DNA of 64,000 bases from assembly GCA_963603365.1 (NCBI GenBank), contig CAVCMI010000025.1, forward strand, positions 1 to 64,000. The letters are read 5' to 3'. How positions within the stretch are numbered: position 1 is the first letter of the stretch; every line of letters starts with the position of its first letter. The DNA is from F23-D06 sp963603365. Its GTDB lineage: Bacteria > Bacteroidota > Bacteroidia > Bacteroidales > WCHB1-69. Positions 43,267-52,989 of this stretch are shown here, piece by piece. Below the pieces are notes generated by a model, which was not told the origin of the DNA, did no database searches, and saw only the letters and a list, made by a program, of their open reading frames with translations. The position numbers and the translations under genes are program-made.

Positions 43267-44517
43267 ATGAACAATAAAGTATATGTTCTGGGCGGCGCCC
43301 AGACGGATTTCGAGAGAAACTGGAAGAAAGAAGGGAAAAACATGATTGCCATCTTGCGGGAAGCCGTGGAAGATGGTTTTAAAGGCGCAGATTTCAGCTA
43401 CGATGAAATGAAACGCCTGAACAAAGACAACCGGGTTGCCGCTTTTGTGGGCAATTTCATTGCAGAGCTGTATGTCGACCAAGGTCATCTTGGCGCTTTC
43501 CTGACAGAGGTGAGTCCGGCTTTCTATGGCGTTCCATCTGCACGATACGAGGCCGCCTGCGCTTCCAGTTCTGTGGCTTTGGATGCCGCAATTACCAAGA
43601 TTGCCTCCGGCGAATACGACGTTTGCGTTGTCGTTGGCTGGGAAATCATGAAGTCTGTTGATACTAAAACCTGCGGCAGCATCTTAGGCCGTGCCGCCTA
43701 TTACGAGAAAGAAGGAAAAGGCCTTGACCTCCCCTTCCCGAAATTGTTCGGCAGGCTGGCTGATGCTACGCTTGACAAATACGGCATAGACAAAGAGCGT
43801 TATCTCAATGCCTTGGCCGCTATTTCAACAATCAATTATGCTAATGCAAAACGCAACCCGTTGGCACAGACCAGAAAATGGTTCATGAGTTTTGAAGAGG
43901 CTTCTCACCGCGGAACAGAGTCGAATATGTGTGTCGGCGGTCTGCTGGGCGTATCTGACTGCTCTCAAGTGACCGACGGTGCGGCCGTGGTGGTTCTTTG
44001 TTCTGAAAAATACTTGAAAGAACGCGGCTTCCGCAACAAACCCATTGTGAAGGGATACGGCCACCGTACGGCTCCGCTGCTCTTCGACAAGAAGATTGCT
44101 GACAATGCCGGCTCTGCGTATGTGCTCCCTTGGACCCGCCAAGCTTGCCTCGATGCCTATAAACGTGCCGGCATGACCATCGATGACATTGATGTCTTCG
44201 AGACACACGACTGCTTCACGTCGAGTGAGTATGCAGCCATTTCGGCTTTCGGCATAACCGATCCCGGAAAAGAGTACGAAGCTGTGGAAAACGGCACGAT
44301 TGCCTTTGACGGCAAAAAGCCGATCAACCCCTCCGGCGGTCTTATCGGCTGCGGACACCCGGTAGGCGCTTCCGGCGCCCGGATGTTCCTGGACCTCTAT
44401 AAGCAAGTCTCTGGCAATGCCGGCGACTATCAGGTCACGGGCGCCAAGAATGCGATGATGCTGAATATCGGCGGGTCGGCAACCACAAACTATGTGTTCA
44501 TTGTTGGCCAAGAATAA
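43267..44517 (+). CDS. Thiolase of the SCP-x/archaeal-like class
   Basis: Thiolases cleave 3-ketoacyl-CoA with CoA, or condense two acyl-CoAs. The 416-residue product has the nucleophile Cys98 in YEAACASSSVALDAA, a catalytic His in VFETHDCFTSSEYAAI (about 311-326), and a second His in IGCGHPVGASGARM (about 364). The final CxGGG block of classical thiolases is replaced by LNIGGSATTNYVF, and the HDCF motif is present. Both features are typical of the SCP-x and archaeal-type thiolases rather than PhaA/FadA. With the dehydrogenase in front it can do two consecutive steps of beta-oxidation or of its reversal. No hydratase or acyl-CoA dehydrogenase gene is in the window. A terminator follows. Confidence 0.9.
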   Translation: MNNKVYVLGGAQTDFERNWKKEGKNMIAILREAVEDGFKGADFSYDEMKRLNKDNRVAAFVGNFIAELYVDQGHLGAFLTEVSPAFYGVPSARYEAACASSSVALDAAITKIASGEYDVCVVVGWEIMKSVDTKTCGSILGRAAYYEKEGKGLDLPFPKLFGRLADATLDKYGIDKERYLNALAAISTINYANAKRNPLAQTRKWFMSFEEASHRGTESNMCVGGLLGVSDCSQVTDGAAVVVLCSEKYLKERGFRNKPIVKGYGHRTAPLLFDKKIADNAGSAYVLPWTRQACLDAYKRAGMTIDDIDVFETHDCFTSSEYAAISAFGITDPGKEYEAVENGTIAFDGKKPINPSGGLIGCGHPVGASGARMFLDLYKQVSGNAGDYQVTGAKNAMMLNIGGSATTNYVFIVGQE

Positions 44518-44587
44518 CAGATCCTATTATCATAAAAGGTCCAGACCATAAGTATGTCTGGCCAAAGTTTTTAAGAAGTTGAAGTTG

Positions 44588-44632
44588 AAAACGGGCCGGC
44601 ACCTGCAAAGGATGCCGGCCCGTTTTGTTTTG
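44588..44632 (+). terminator. Terminator after the thiolase gene
   Basis: AAAACGGGCCGGCA (44588-44601) pairs exactly with TGCCGGCCCGTTTT (44613-44626) around an 11-base loop, followed by GTTTTG. A 14-pair stem, very GC-rich in the centre. Confidence 0.92.
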
Positions 44633-44725
44633 CCTACCCTTGACAATGCTGCACCATAGTGAAAAACGGACAGTTGAAACAGGGCAAAGACGATGAACGG
44701 CTGATTCCTGAGTCCTGACTTGGTT

Positions 44726-44757
44726 TTGACGGACAGCCATAGTTTTTTGTATTTTTG
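44726..44757 (+). promoter_or_regulatory. Promoter of ruvA-sprA
   Basis: TTTTG ending at 44728 and TATTTTTG at 44750-44757, 21 bases apart, match the Bacteroidota promoter. The ruvA ATG is 24 bases downstream of the -7 element. No promoter was seen between ruvA and sprA, so this probably drives both. Confidence 0.75.
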
Positions 44758-44780
44758 CAGCCTTTTTAACATAACAGAAG

Positions 44781-45374
44781 ATGATTTATTACCTGAAAGG
44801 GAAACTGATAGAGAAAAACCCGGCTTACGTCATATTGGAAACGGCTGGCGGCGTGGCTTTTTATGTCAACATTTCGCTGGCTACGTTCTCCCGGCTGGGC
44901 AATGAGAACGACGAGGTGACGCTGCTCACCCACTATATAGTGAAAGAAGACGCACAAGTCCTTTACGGCTTTGCAGACGAGGAGGAACGGGAGTTCTTCA
45001 AACTGCTGCTGACGGTGAACGGCATAGGCCCCAATACGGCACGGCTGATTCTCTCCTCCATGAGCGTAGGCGAGGCTACGAACGCCATAGCAACCGAAGA
45101 CGTAAAGGCCATACAGTCTGTCAAAGGCATCGGGGCGAAGACGGCACAGCGGGTGATTGTAGAGCTGAAAGACAAGGCCGGAAAGGCCACATGGAGCAAG
45201 ACGCCGAAAATTTCCGCATCGTACAATATTAACCGACAGGAAGCGTTATCTGCCTTAATTGCTTTGGGATTCCCAAAAAATGCCGCTGATGCGGTTCTGG
45301 ACAAGGTCATCAAAGCAGACGGTGTTAATGTAACGGTAGAAGACCTGATAAAACGGTCTCTGAAATTATTATAG
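44781..45374 (+). CDS. ruvA: Holliday junction branch migration protein RuvA
   Basis: RuvA binds four-way junctions and recruits the RuvB motor. The 197 residues start MIYYLKGKLIEKNPAYVILE, then show the two helix-hairpin-helix motifs (TVNGIGPNTARLILS and SVKGIGAKTAQRVIVELKDK) and the flexible C-terminal domain ending EDLIKRSLKL. It lies directly before sprA, a pairing conserved in Bacteroidota. The stop TAG at 45372-45374 is in the same frame as sprA, five codons before the sprA start. Confidence 0.97.
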   Translation: MIYYLKGKLIEKNPAYVILETAGGVAFYVNISLATFSRLGNENDEVTLLTHYIVKEDAQVLYGFADEEEREFFKLLLTVNGIGPNTARLILSSMSVGEATNAIATEDVKAIQSVKGIGAKTAQRVIVELKDKAGKATWSKTPKISASYNINRQEALSALIALGFPKNAADAVLDKVIKADGVNVTVEDLIKRSLKLL

Positions 45375-45389
45375 GATCGAAAAAAACAA

Positions 45390-48300
45390 TTGGAACTGAC
45401 AAACTGTAAAAACATTATATTTAGTGTTCTTCTGGCATTTCTGTTTCTTGCCGTGAACCAGCATGCCGCCGGAACCGTCCTCGTGCCGGGAAATCCCGTC
45501 GAGGATATGCCTTTCCAGATTCAAGGCAACCTGATGCCGCCGGACACCGACCCTCCGGCAAAACCTCAGTTGAACAACAATCCGTTGCAGAACACTACGG
45601 CCAGTCCGTTCAGGCTTAAAGACCCTCCGGGAGTCGGGCCTGTCATCCAATACGACCCGCTTACCAATACTTATAATTTCCAGTACATGACCGGCAACAC
45701 CCCCTTCGGGGCAGGTGCCTATATGGATGTGAACGAATTTATTGACTATGACCTCCGCAAAAGCATTGATGACTATTGGCATTCACACGGAACCAGTTTC
45801 TCCGGCAGCAACCGCAAGGGCGGCGGCCTGATCCCGGAGCTTCATGTCGGCGGCGACCTCTTCGAAGGCATCTTCGGCAGCAATACCATCGACATCCGCC
45901 CCTCCGGCAATGTGGAGGTCAAGTTCGGCGTCGCTTATAATATGATTGACAACAAAAGCCTGCCCGAAAAGCAACGCCGCACTTTCCGCTTCGACTTCGA
46001 CGAGGATATCCAACTAAACCTGCTTGCAAAAATTGGAGACAAGATTGACTTCAACCTGAATTATACGACCGATGAACTGACGGTCAGCAACAACCAGGAC
46101 TGGGTGAAACTCAAGTACGCCGGCAAAGAGGACGACATTCTCCAGCTGGTGGAGTTCGGCAATGTGACACTGCCCATAAACAGCACGCTCATCACCGGAA
46201 GCCAGAGCCTGTTTGGCGTAAAAACCCAACTCAAGTTCGGCAACCTTATGGTGACGGCAATAGCTGCACAGAAAAAAGGCACTTCCGAAACGGTTACCAT
46301 CACAGGCGGAGCGTCCGAAGAGGAGTTTTATTTCAAGGCTGACGAGTACGAAGAAAACAAGCATTTCTTCCTCGGCCAGTTTTTCCGCGACCATTACAAC
46401 GAGTATATGAGCACGCTTCCGCTCGTGGGCTCACCCATTGTTATCACTAAAATCGAGGTGTGGCGCACAACCGTAGGCGCCGCTACGACAGACAACCGGA
46501 ACATTGTCGCATTCACAGACCTCGGCGAAGCCTCGCCCTCCTCGTCAGCCATCCAGTACGACAACCGCTATGCGGGCGGCCAGTACCCCGACAACCGCAT
46601 CAATACTTTGCCGGCAGTGGTTGACACTTCGATGATCCGCAACCTCTCAACCGTGACCAACAATCTGCGCGCCGTCGGGATGAAAGCCGGATCAGACTAC
46701 GAGAAAGTGGAAAGCGCCCGGCTGCTCAGCGCCTCCGAATACACGTTCAATTCCAAACTTGGCTTCATATCGCTCAACTCGGCCCTGACATCTGACCAGG
46801 TGCTCGCCGTGGCATTCCAATATACGGTCATCGGCGACACTGCCGTCTATCAAGTCGGCGAGTTCTCCAATGAGGTGTCCGCCCCGAACTGCCTCCGGGT
46901 GAAACTCTTGAAAAGCACGACACTCAATACAAAGTCCGCTCTCTGGAAATTGATGATGAAGAACGTGTACAGCCTGTCTGCGTACCAAATCTCTTCGGAG
47001 AAGTTCAGGCTCAACATCTTGTACAACGGCGATTCTGACGGTATCGCCAACGGCTTTTTCACCAAAGGGAAAAACAAGGGCGTTGCGCTTATCCGCTTGA
47101 TGGGGCTCGACCGGCTGAACCAGCAGCAAGACCCTTCTCCGGACGGCATTTTCGATTTCATAGACGGAGCACAGACCGCAGGCGGTACCATCAATGCCTC
47201 CAACGGCCGTGTGTTCTTCCCGACTATTGAGCCATTCGGCAAAGACCTGCGGGCAATTTTTGACGCAGATGAAGCAGACCTTGCCGAACAGTACGCTTTC
47301 GATTCGCTTTATACGATGACGAAAACCCAAGCCCAGCAGATTACCAACAAGAACAAATTCTACCTCGAAGGAAGTTACCGGTCATCGTATGGGTCTGAAT
47401 ACCACTTCACCTCCACAAATGTGGCAGAAGGTTCTGTCGTGGTGATGGCAGGCGGCATCAAACTGACAGAGAACATTGACTATACCGTCAACTATGACAT
47501 GGGTACGGTGACTATCATCAATCAGGGTATCCTCAGTTCAGGCACGCCCATCTCGATAACAATAGAGGGGGGTGATGACTATGCGGCAGACAAGAATATG
47601 TTCGGTGCCACCTTTGACTATACGATTTCCAAGAATTTCAATGTCGGCGCCACTTTCCTGAATCTCCGCGAACGTCCGGAAACCAACAAAGTTAACTATG
47701 GCGATGAGCCGATCAACAACTTCTTGTGGGGCATGAATTTTGCCAATAAGACAGAATTGCCGTTTGTGACCAAGGCCATAGACAAGCTGACTTTCCACAG
47801 CACTACAGCCCAGTCGTTCCTCAATCTTGAGGGCGAGTTTGCACATTTTGTGCCTGGACATGCTAAGGTGATAGGCAAGACGGGGACAACCTATATCGAT
47901 GATTTTGAGGCTGCAAAGTCCACGATTGACTTGACCACCTTCTCGAATTGGAAACTGGCGTCCACACCGCAGGGTCAGCTTGACCTGTTTCCGGAAGCGC
48001 AGGCCTATAACACCGAAGACGGTTCCAGAAAAAAACTCTCATACGGCTATAACCGCGCTCTCCTCTCCTGGTATATCATTGACCCGCTTTTCTATAACGG
48101 AACGAGTTCCACCCCTTCAAACCTCACCGCCGCCGACCTCTCTCAGCCGTATGCCCGCGCCGTTTACGAACCGGAACTCTTCCCCTATAAAGACCGTTCG
48201 GGAACGACGGCTCTCACCACTTATATGACAGTCTTCAATATGGCGTTCTATCCGTCAGAAAGAGGTCCTTACAATTATGATGTGGCCGGTGAAGAGGGCT

Positions 48301-51300
48301 TTTCAAAGGGTGTCAACGAAGAGGGAATGCTCAACGACCCGAAGAGCCGATGGGGCGGTATCATGCGCAAGTTTGACAATACCGATTTCGAGTCAGCCAA
48401 TTACGAATACATTGAGTTCTGGATGATGGACCCGTTCATCGACAACCCCGCTCACAAAGGCGGCAAACTCTATTTCAACCTCGGCGACATCTCCGAAGAT
48501 ATCTTGCGCGACGGCATGAAGTTCTTTGAGAATGGCCTCCCTGCCGACGGTTCCGACGAGAATGTGGAGTTTACCGTTTGGGGAAGAGTGCCTACGGTTC
48601 AGCTGATCGTGAACGCTTTCGACAACGACCAAGAAGGCAGAGCCTTCCAGGATGTGGGTCTCGATGGCCTGCCGACCGACCGCGAAAGAACCTATTTCAA
48701 CGACAACTACCTGCAGATGATTGCAGACAGGTTCGGCACCGGTTCCCAAGCATACATCAAGGCATACACAGACCCCTCTTCAGACAATTACCACTACTTC
48801 CGGGGCACCGACTATGACAATGAAGACAAGAAGGTAGTTGAGCGATACAAATATTATAATAATACAGAAGCCAACTCGCCGATTGACAGCCAAAGCCCCG
48901 AAAGTTATCCCACTTCTGCCACTTCGTTGCCGGACTTGGAGGATCTGAACAACGACAATACCTTGAGTGAAGACGAACGGTACTACCAATATGTCATCGA
49001 CCTTTCTCCCGAGAATATGGTAGTCGGGAAAAACTATATCAATGATATTCTGGAAGCCGTTCCGGACCCGCTGCCTGACGGCACACGCCCAACTACAAAA
49101 TGGTATCAGTTCAGAATCCCGATACACAACCCTGACAAGGTGGTGAATGGAATGTCAGGCTTCAACTCCATAAGGTTCATGCGCGTGTTCATGCGCGGTT
49201 TTGAAGAACCGATCATTTGCCGTTTTGCGACTTTCGATCTGGTTCGCGCCAGTTGGCGCACCTATGGCCTGAGCCTTCAAGAAGAGGGCGACTACCTGCC
49301 TACACAGGGTGACGGCGAGGGCTCGTTCTATGTGGGAACGGTCAGTTATGAGGAGAACTCCAACCGGACTCCGATACCTTACGTGCTGCCTCCCGGCATA
49401 CAGCGCGAGACAGCCTACGGCACCACCACCTACCAGATCAATGAACAGGCCTTGACCATGAAAGCGGTGGATCTTCCCGACGGCGATGCCCGCGCGATAT
49501 ACAAGAACACGAATTATGACCTCCGCAAGTTCAATAACCTGCAGATGTTCATCCATGCAGAAGATGTGAACAGTTCGGGTGACTTGAGAAAGGGAGATGT
49601 CACGGCTTTTGTCCGTCTGGGCTCTGACGTTTCCGAAAACTATTACGAGTATGAGATGCCGGTTGAGATAACCCCTTGGAATGTCGGAAAGGATACGAAT
49701 GCGATTTGGCCGGAAGCCAACCAAATGTATGTTTATCTCGACTCGCTCGTCTCTTTGAAGCAAGAAAGGAACAAGGCCGTGCGGCGCGGGCAACATTCAG
49801 GCAACATGGTTCCGTATTCCAAACAGACAGACGAGGGCAATAAGATTACGGTGGTTGGCGTGCCTAATCTCGGAGAGGTGACGACAATTATGGTCGGCAT
49901 CCGCAACCCCAAAAAGAAAACGCTGAATGACGACGACGATATGCTGCCGAAGTCTGTCGAGATGTGGATCAACGAGATGCGGCTGTGCGGATTTGACAAA
50001 AGGCAAGGCTTTGCAGCCACATTGCGGGCCCGGCTCAATCTGGCTGATGTGGGCGACGTTACCGTTTCGGGCACCTATTCTACACCGGGCTTCGGAGGCA
50101 TTGAACAATCGGTGACAGAACGGTCACAGGAAACCAAATACAATGTTGACATAGCCACCAATATCGACGGCGGCAAGGTGCTTTTCCCGGAAAAATGGAA
50201 TGTCAAGATCCCAATCCATTACGACTATTCGTTAGGCATCACACAGCCGGAATACAATCCGCTGAACCCGGACGTGAAAATGAAAGACGACCTCGCTACT
50301 TACGACACTAAGGAACAACGCGACTCGGTGCGGCACCTGACCAATACCTTTACCCAACGGCAGAACATCAATTTGATGAATGTCCGAAAGGAACGCAATC
50401 TCGAAAAAGGCGGTCTCAAAATGCGCCCGTGGGACATCGAGAACTTCGACCTCTCTTATTCCTATTCGGAATTGATACAGCGCGACGAAGACTTGGAACT
50501 GAACAATGAATTCATCCATGACGGTGAAATAGGCTACACATTCAGCACCAATCCTAAGAACTATCGTCCTTTGAGCAAAGCGAAGTGGCTGAAGTCGAAA
50601 TGGCTGCAGCTGATACGCGACATTAACATTACCCCGATGCCCAAAAACGTCACGGTCCGCACATCGTTGCGCCGTGAACTGGAGGAATTCAAGTATCGAC
50701 CCAAGAGCAAAGGCAACATCATCGTGGATACCAGTTTCGTGAAGTCTTTCAACTGGACCCGCAACTATGCCGTCAACTGGGACCTTTTCCAAAGCCTCAA
50801 ACTCGAATACCGCGCCGACGCCTCCGCACGCATTGATGAACCCGACGGGCTGATTGACACAAGAGCCAAAAAGGATTCTGTTTGGCATTGCCTGGGACGT
50901 GGCGGCAGAACTACCGATTTCAGACAGACTTTCAGCGGCACCTACCAAATACCGATCAACAAGATACCGCTGTTCAAATGGGTGAATGCCAGCGTACGCT
51001 ATAACTCTAATTACCAATATGCCGCTTCCGCCTTGTCGTTGTCTTATCTGGGCAATACGATTCAGAACTCCAACAACATACAAGGCAACGGCAGCCTGAA
51101 CTTTGTGTCGCTTTACAATACGGTGCCCTACCTGCGGAAAATAAACCAAGGCAACAACCGCAATAAGCGCCAGAACATTGGGACAAAAGGTCAACTGGGC
51201 GACAAAAGAGGACAAAACCAGACCGAAGAAGCCAACCTTGGAAAGAAAGGAAAGGATTCTTTGAGAGAAAAACCCAATTACGGAAAAATCATCCTCGACG

Positions 51301-52637
51301 GGACCTTACGGGTGCTGATGTTGGTGCGCAATGTTTCATTCAACTATTCGCAAGGCAACGGAACAACACTGCCCGGCTATATGGGCACCCCCGACCTTTT
51401 CGGCATCGACTTTACGGACAATTCTCCCGGATTCCTTTTCGTGTTCGGCGGACAAAAGCCCGACGTGCAGGCAATCGCTGCGCAAAGACATTGGCTGACG
51501 ACAGACTCGTTGATGAATACCGCCTATCAACGTACCCATACTCAAACGATGAGTTTCAGGGCCTCCGTAGAACCGTTCCGCGATTTCAGAATCGATGTCT
51601 CGGCAAACCGCAATTTCACACAGAACTATTCAGAGTATTTTCACGTGGATGAAACGGGCACGCTCTATCACTATACGCCCCAGCGTAACGGCGCATTCAG
51701 CATGACTTACTGCGGACTGAAGACCTTCTTCTCCGATTATGACGAATTGTTTGAAGATTTCAGCAACTCGCGCAGAAATATTGCAATGAGGCTTGCAGAG
51801 CAACGGAACGGAACGGCTCAGGACATTCCGCAGACGGGATACCCCGACGGCTACAGCGATGTGTCACAGGATGTCTTGATGAACGCTTTCTTCGCAACGT
51901 ATATGGGCAAGGATGCTTCAAAGATGGAACTGTCAGGACCTTTTCTCAAGATTCCCCTGCCTAATTGGCGTGTCAACTACAATGGTTTCTCCAAAATAAA
52001 AGGTGTTGACAAAGTGTTCCAGAGCCTGTCGCTGACGCACAGTTACATTTGCTCATACCGTGTGGGCAATTATTCCACCAATGTCTCATACGTGAAGGAC
52101 GGCAATGCACGCAACACGCTGGGAGACTTCATACCCGAATACGAGTTGAACCAAATTGCCCTGTCAGAATCGTTCGGTCCTCTTGTCGGTTTTGACATGA
52201 CATTAAAAAACAGCATGTTGCTGAAAGTTGAATACAAACAGTCTCGTGAGGTGGCACTTAGTTTCGCCAACAACCAGATAACGGAAAGTTCAACCTACGA
52301 GCTCGCCGTCTCGGGCGGCTACCGATTCAAAGACCTTAAACTCGGACTCATCTTTGCCGGCGAAAAGCGCCAATTTGTGAGCGACCTCAACGTGACGGCT
52401 GGTGTTGGACTGAAAAACAATATGATGGTTCTCCGAAAAATCCAGGAATCTATCAACCAGGTCTCTTCCGGTTCACTGAATGTCACCATCAATGTCTCCG
52501 CCGAGTACCAGTTCAGCAGGCTGGTTGGACTCAAGTTCTACTATAACCAGACCATCAACCGCCCGAAGATCTCAAACCAGTACAACACGATGAATTTTGA
52601 GACGGGTGTCTCTGTGAATCTGATACTTTCGCAATAG
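45390..52637 (+). CDS. sprA: SprA, outer-membrane translocon of the type IX secretion system
   Basis: SprA (Sov in Porphyromonas) forms the giant outer-membrane barrel through which T9SS substrates leave the cell. The 2415-residue length fits, as does the position after ruvA. The start is a TTG at 45390, giving a good signal peptide (NIIFSVLLAFLFLAVNQHAAG). No in-frame ATG exists before the signal's core. Family blocks include LHVGGDLFEGIFGSNTIDIR, VEVKFGVAYNMIDNKSLPEK, YIDDFEAAKSTIDLTTFSNW, YEYIEFWMMDPF, and many barrel-strand repeats to the end. The sequence NKRQNIGTKGQLGDKRGQNQ near residue 1930 is a low-complexity basic insert. A terminator follows at 52677. Confidence 0.95.
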   Translation: MELTNCKNIIFSVLLAFLFLAVNQHAAGTVLVPGNPVEDMPFQIQGNLMPPDTDPPAKPQLNNNPLQNTTASPFRLKDPPGVGPVIQYDPLTNTYNFQYMTGNTPFGAGAYMDVNEFIDYDLRKSIDDYWHSHGTSFSGSNRKGGGLIPELHVGGDLFEGIFGSNTIDIRPSGNVEVKFGVAYNMIDNKSLPEKQRRTFRFDFDEDIQLNLLAKIGDKIDFNLNYTTDELTVSNNQDWVKLKYAGKEDDILQLVEFGNVTLPINSTLITGSQSLFGVKTQLKFGNLMVTAIAAQKKGTSETVTITGGASEEEFYFKADEYEENKHFFLGQFFRDHYNEYMSTLPLVGSPIVITKIEVWRTTVGAATTDNRNIVAFTDLGEASPSSSAIQYDNRYAGGQYPDNRINTLPAVVDTSMIRNLSTVTNNLRAVGMKAGSDYEKVESARLLSASEYTFNSKLGFISLNSALTSDQVLAVAFQYTVIGDTAVYQVGEFSNEVSAPNCLRVKLLKSTTLNTKSALWKLMMKNVYSLSAYQISSEKFRLNILYNGDSDGIANGFFTKGKNKGVALIRLMGLDRLNQQQDPSPDGIFDFIDGAQTAGGTINASNGRVFFPTIEPFGKDLRAIFDADEADLAEQYAFDSLYTMTKTQAQQITNKNKFYLEGSYRSSYGSEYHFTSTNVAEGSVVVMAGGIKLTENIDYTVNYDMGTVTIINQGILSSGTPISITIEGGDDYAADKNMFGATFDYTISKNFNVGATFLNLRERPETNKVNYGDEPINNFLWGMNFANKTELPFVTKAIDKLTFHSTTAQSFLNLEGEFAHFVPGHAKVIGKTGTTYIDDFEAAKSTIDLTTFSNWKLASTPQGQLDLFPEAQAYNTEDGSRKKLSYGYNRALLSWYIIDPLFYNGTSSTPSNLTAADLSQPYARAVYEPELFPYKDRSGTTALTTYMTVFNMAFYPSERGPYNYDVAGEEGFSKGVNEEGMLNDPKSRWGGIMRKFDNTDFESANYEYIEFWMMDPFIDNPAHKGGKLYFNLGDISEDILRDGMKFFENGLPADGSDENVEFTVWGRVPTVQLIVNAFDNDQEGRAFQDVGLDGLPTDRERTYFNDNYLQMIADRFGTGSQAYIKAYTDPSSDNYHYFRGTDYDNEDKKVVERYKYYNNTEANSPIDSQSPESYPTSATSLPDLEDLNNDNTLSEDERYYQYVIDLSPENMVVGKNYINDILEAVPDPLPDGTRPTTKWYQFRIPIHNPDKVVNGMSGFNSIRFMRVFMRGFEEPIICRFATFDLVRASWRTYGLSLQEEGDYLPTQGDGEGSFYVGTVSYEENSNRTPIPYVLPPGIQRETAYGTTTYQINEQALTMKAVDLPDGDARAIYKNTNYDLRKFNNLQMFIHAEDVNSSGDLRKGDVTAFVRLGSDVSENYYEYEMPVEITPWNVGKDTNAIWPEANQMYVYLDSLVSLKQERNKAVRRGQHSGNMVPYSKQTDEGNKITVVGVPNLGEVTTIMVGIRNPKKKTLNDDDDMLPKSVEMWINEMRLCGFDKRQGFAATLRARLNLADVGDVTVSGTYSTPGFGGIEQSVTERSQETKYNVDIATNIDGGKVLFPEKWNVKIPIHYDYSLGITQPEYNPLNPDVKMKDDLATYDTKEQRDSVRHLTNTFTQRQNINLMNVRKERNLEKGGLKMRPWDIENFDLSYSYSELIQRDEDLELNNEFIHDGEIGYTFSTNPKNYRPLSKAKWLKSKWLQLIRDINITPMPKNVTVRTSLRRELEEFKYRPKSKGNIIVDTSFVKSFNWTRNYAVNWDLFQSLKLEYRADASARIDEPDGLIDTRAKKDSVWHCLGRGGRTTDFRQTFSGTYQIPINKIPLFKWVNASVRYNSNYQYAASALSLSYLGNTIQNSNNIQGNGSLNFVSLYNTVPYLRKINQGNNRNKRQNIGTKGQLGDKRGQNQTEEANLGKKGKDSLREKPNYGKIILDGTLRVLMLVRNVSFNYSQGNGTTLPGYMGTPDLFGIDFTDNSPGFLFVFGGQKPDVQAIAAQRHWLTTDSLMNTAYQRTHTQTMSFRASVEPFRDFRIDVSANRNFTQNYSEYFHVDETGTLYHYTPQRNGAFSMTYCGLKTFFSDYDELFEDFSNSRRNIAMRLAEQRNGTAQDIPQTGYPDGYSDVSQDVLMNAFFATYMGKDASKMELSGPFLKIPLPNWRVNYNGFSKIKGVDKVFQSLSLTHSYICSYRVGNYSTNVSYVKDGNARNTLGDFIPEYELNQIALSESFGPLVGFDMTLKNSMLLKVEYKQSREVALSFANNQITESSTYELAVSGGYRFKDLKLGLIFAGEKRQFVSDLNVTAGVGLKNNMMVLRKIQESINQVSSGSLNVTINVSAEYQFSRLVGLKFYYNQTINRPKISNQYNTMNFETGVSVNLILSQ

Positions 52638-52676
52638 TTGGCGGGTTTTACGGCAATTAAAGACCGGTATAAAAAG

Positions 52677-52710
52677 AAAAACGCACTGTAAAAGCGCGTT
52701 TTTTCTTTTT
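52677..52710 (+). terminator. Terminator between sprA and tRNA-Ala, probably bidirectional
   Basis: AAAAACGC (52677-52684) pairs with GCGTTTTT (52696-52703), followed by a T-rich run to 52710. The A/T flanks on both sides allow it to end sprA transcription on the plus strand and tRNA-Ala on the minus strand. Confidence 0.8.
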
Positions 52711-52735
52711 GTTAAAGCATTATTTAAACTCTTTG

Positions 52736-52809
52736 TGGAGCGTACGGGAGTCGGACCCGTGACCTCCTGACTGCCAGTCAGACACTCTAGCCAACTGAGC
52801 TAACGCCCC
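52736..52809 (-). tRNA. tRNA-Ala(GGC)
   Basis: Minus-strand cloverleaf of 74 bases: acceptor GGGGCGT with ACGCTCC, which places the alanine-identity G3-U70 wobble pair; D-arm GCTCAGTTGGCTAGAGT; anticodon stem TCTGA/TCAGG with loop CTGGCAG, anticodon GGC; T-arm GGGTCCGACTCCC. Discriminator A, CCA not encoded. It decodes GCC and GCU. Confidence 0.96.
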
Positions 52810-52894
52810 ATAAAAGCGGTGGCAAAGATACACTTTTTTTCAAACGTAAGAGGCTTTAGCGAAAAATATTGTTCTTCGGTCAGGATATGCAAGA

Positions 52895-52909
52895 CTGACA
52901 AATTGTCAG
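52895..52909. promoter_or_regulatory. Perfect 15-base dyad upstream of clpB, possible operator or activator site
   Basis: CTGACAAATTGTCAG is an exact palindrome with a single central base (arms 52895-52901 and 52903-52909). It lies 10 bases upstream of the sigma-54-like -24/-12 element. It is not the CIRCE element used by HrcA. The bound protein is unknown to me. Confidence 0.7.
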
Positions 52910-52919
52910 AGGCTGCGAC

Positions 52920-52936
52920 TTGGCAACGTTATTGCT
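52920..52936 (+). promoter_or_regulatory. rpoN site: Sigma-54-type promoter of clpB
   Basis: TTGGCAACGTTATTGCT carries GG at -24 (52922-52923) and GC at -12 (52934-52935) with exactly ten bases between them, and matches YTGGCAYR-N4-TTGCW well. Predicted transcription starts near 52947, giving a leader of about 43 bases before the clpB ATG. No TAnnTTTG element was found in this gap, which strengthens the case for an RpoN promoter. Confidence 0.65.
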
Positions 52937-52950
52937 TTTTCTCTGCGGTT

Positions 52951-52971
52951 TTTGACGTAAAAGGCGTCAAA
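52951..52971 (+). other. Hairpin in the clpB leader
   Basis: TTTGACG (52951-52957) pairs with CGTCAAA (52965-52971) around seven bases, starting just after the predicted start of transcription and ending 18 bases before the ATG. A weak 5' hairpin near a heat-shock start codon could act as a thermosensor or stabiliser; function is not shown. Confidence 0.5.
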
Positions 52972-52989
52972 GAAAGGCGAAAAAACAGA

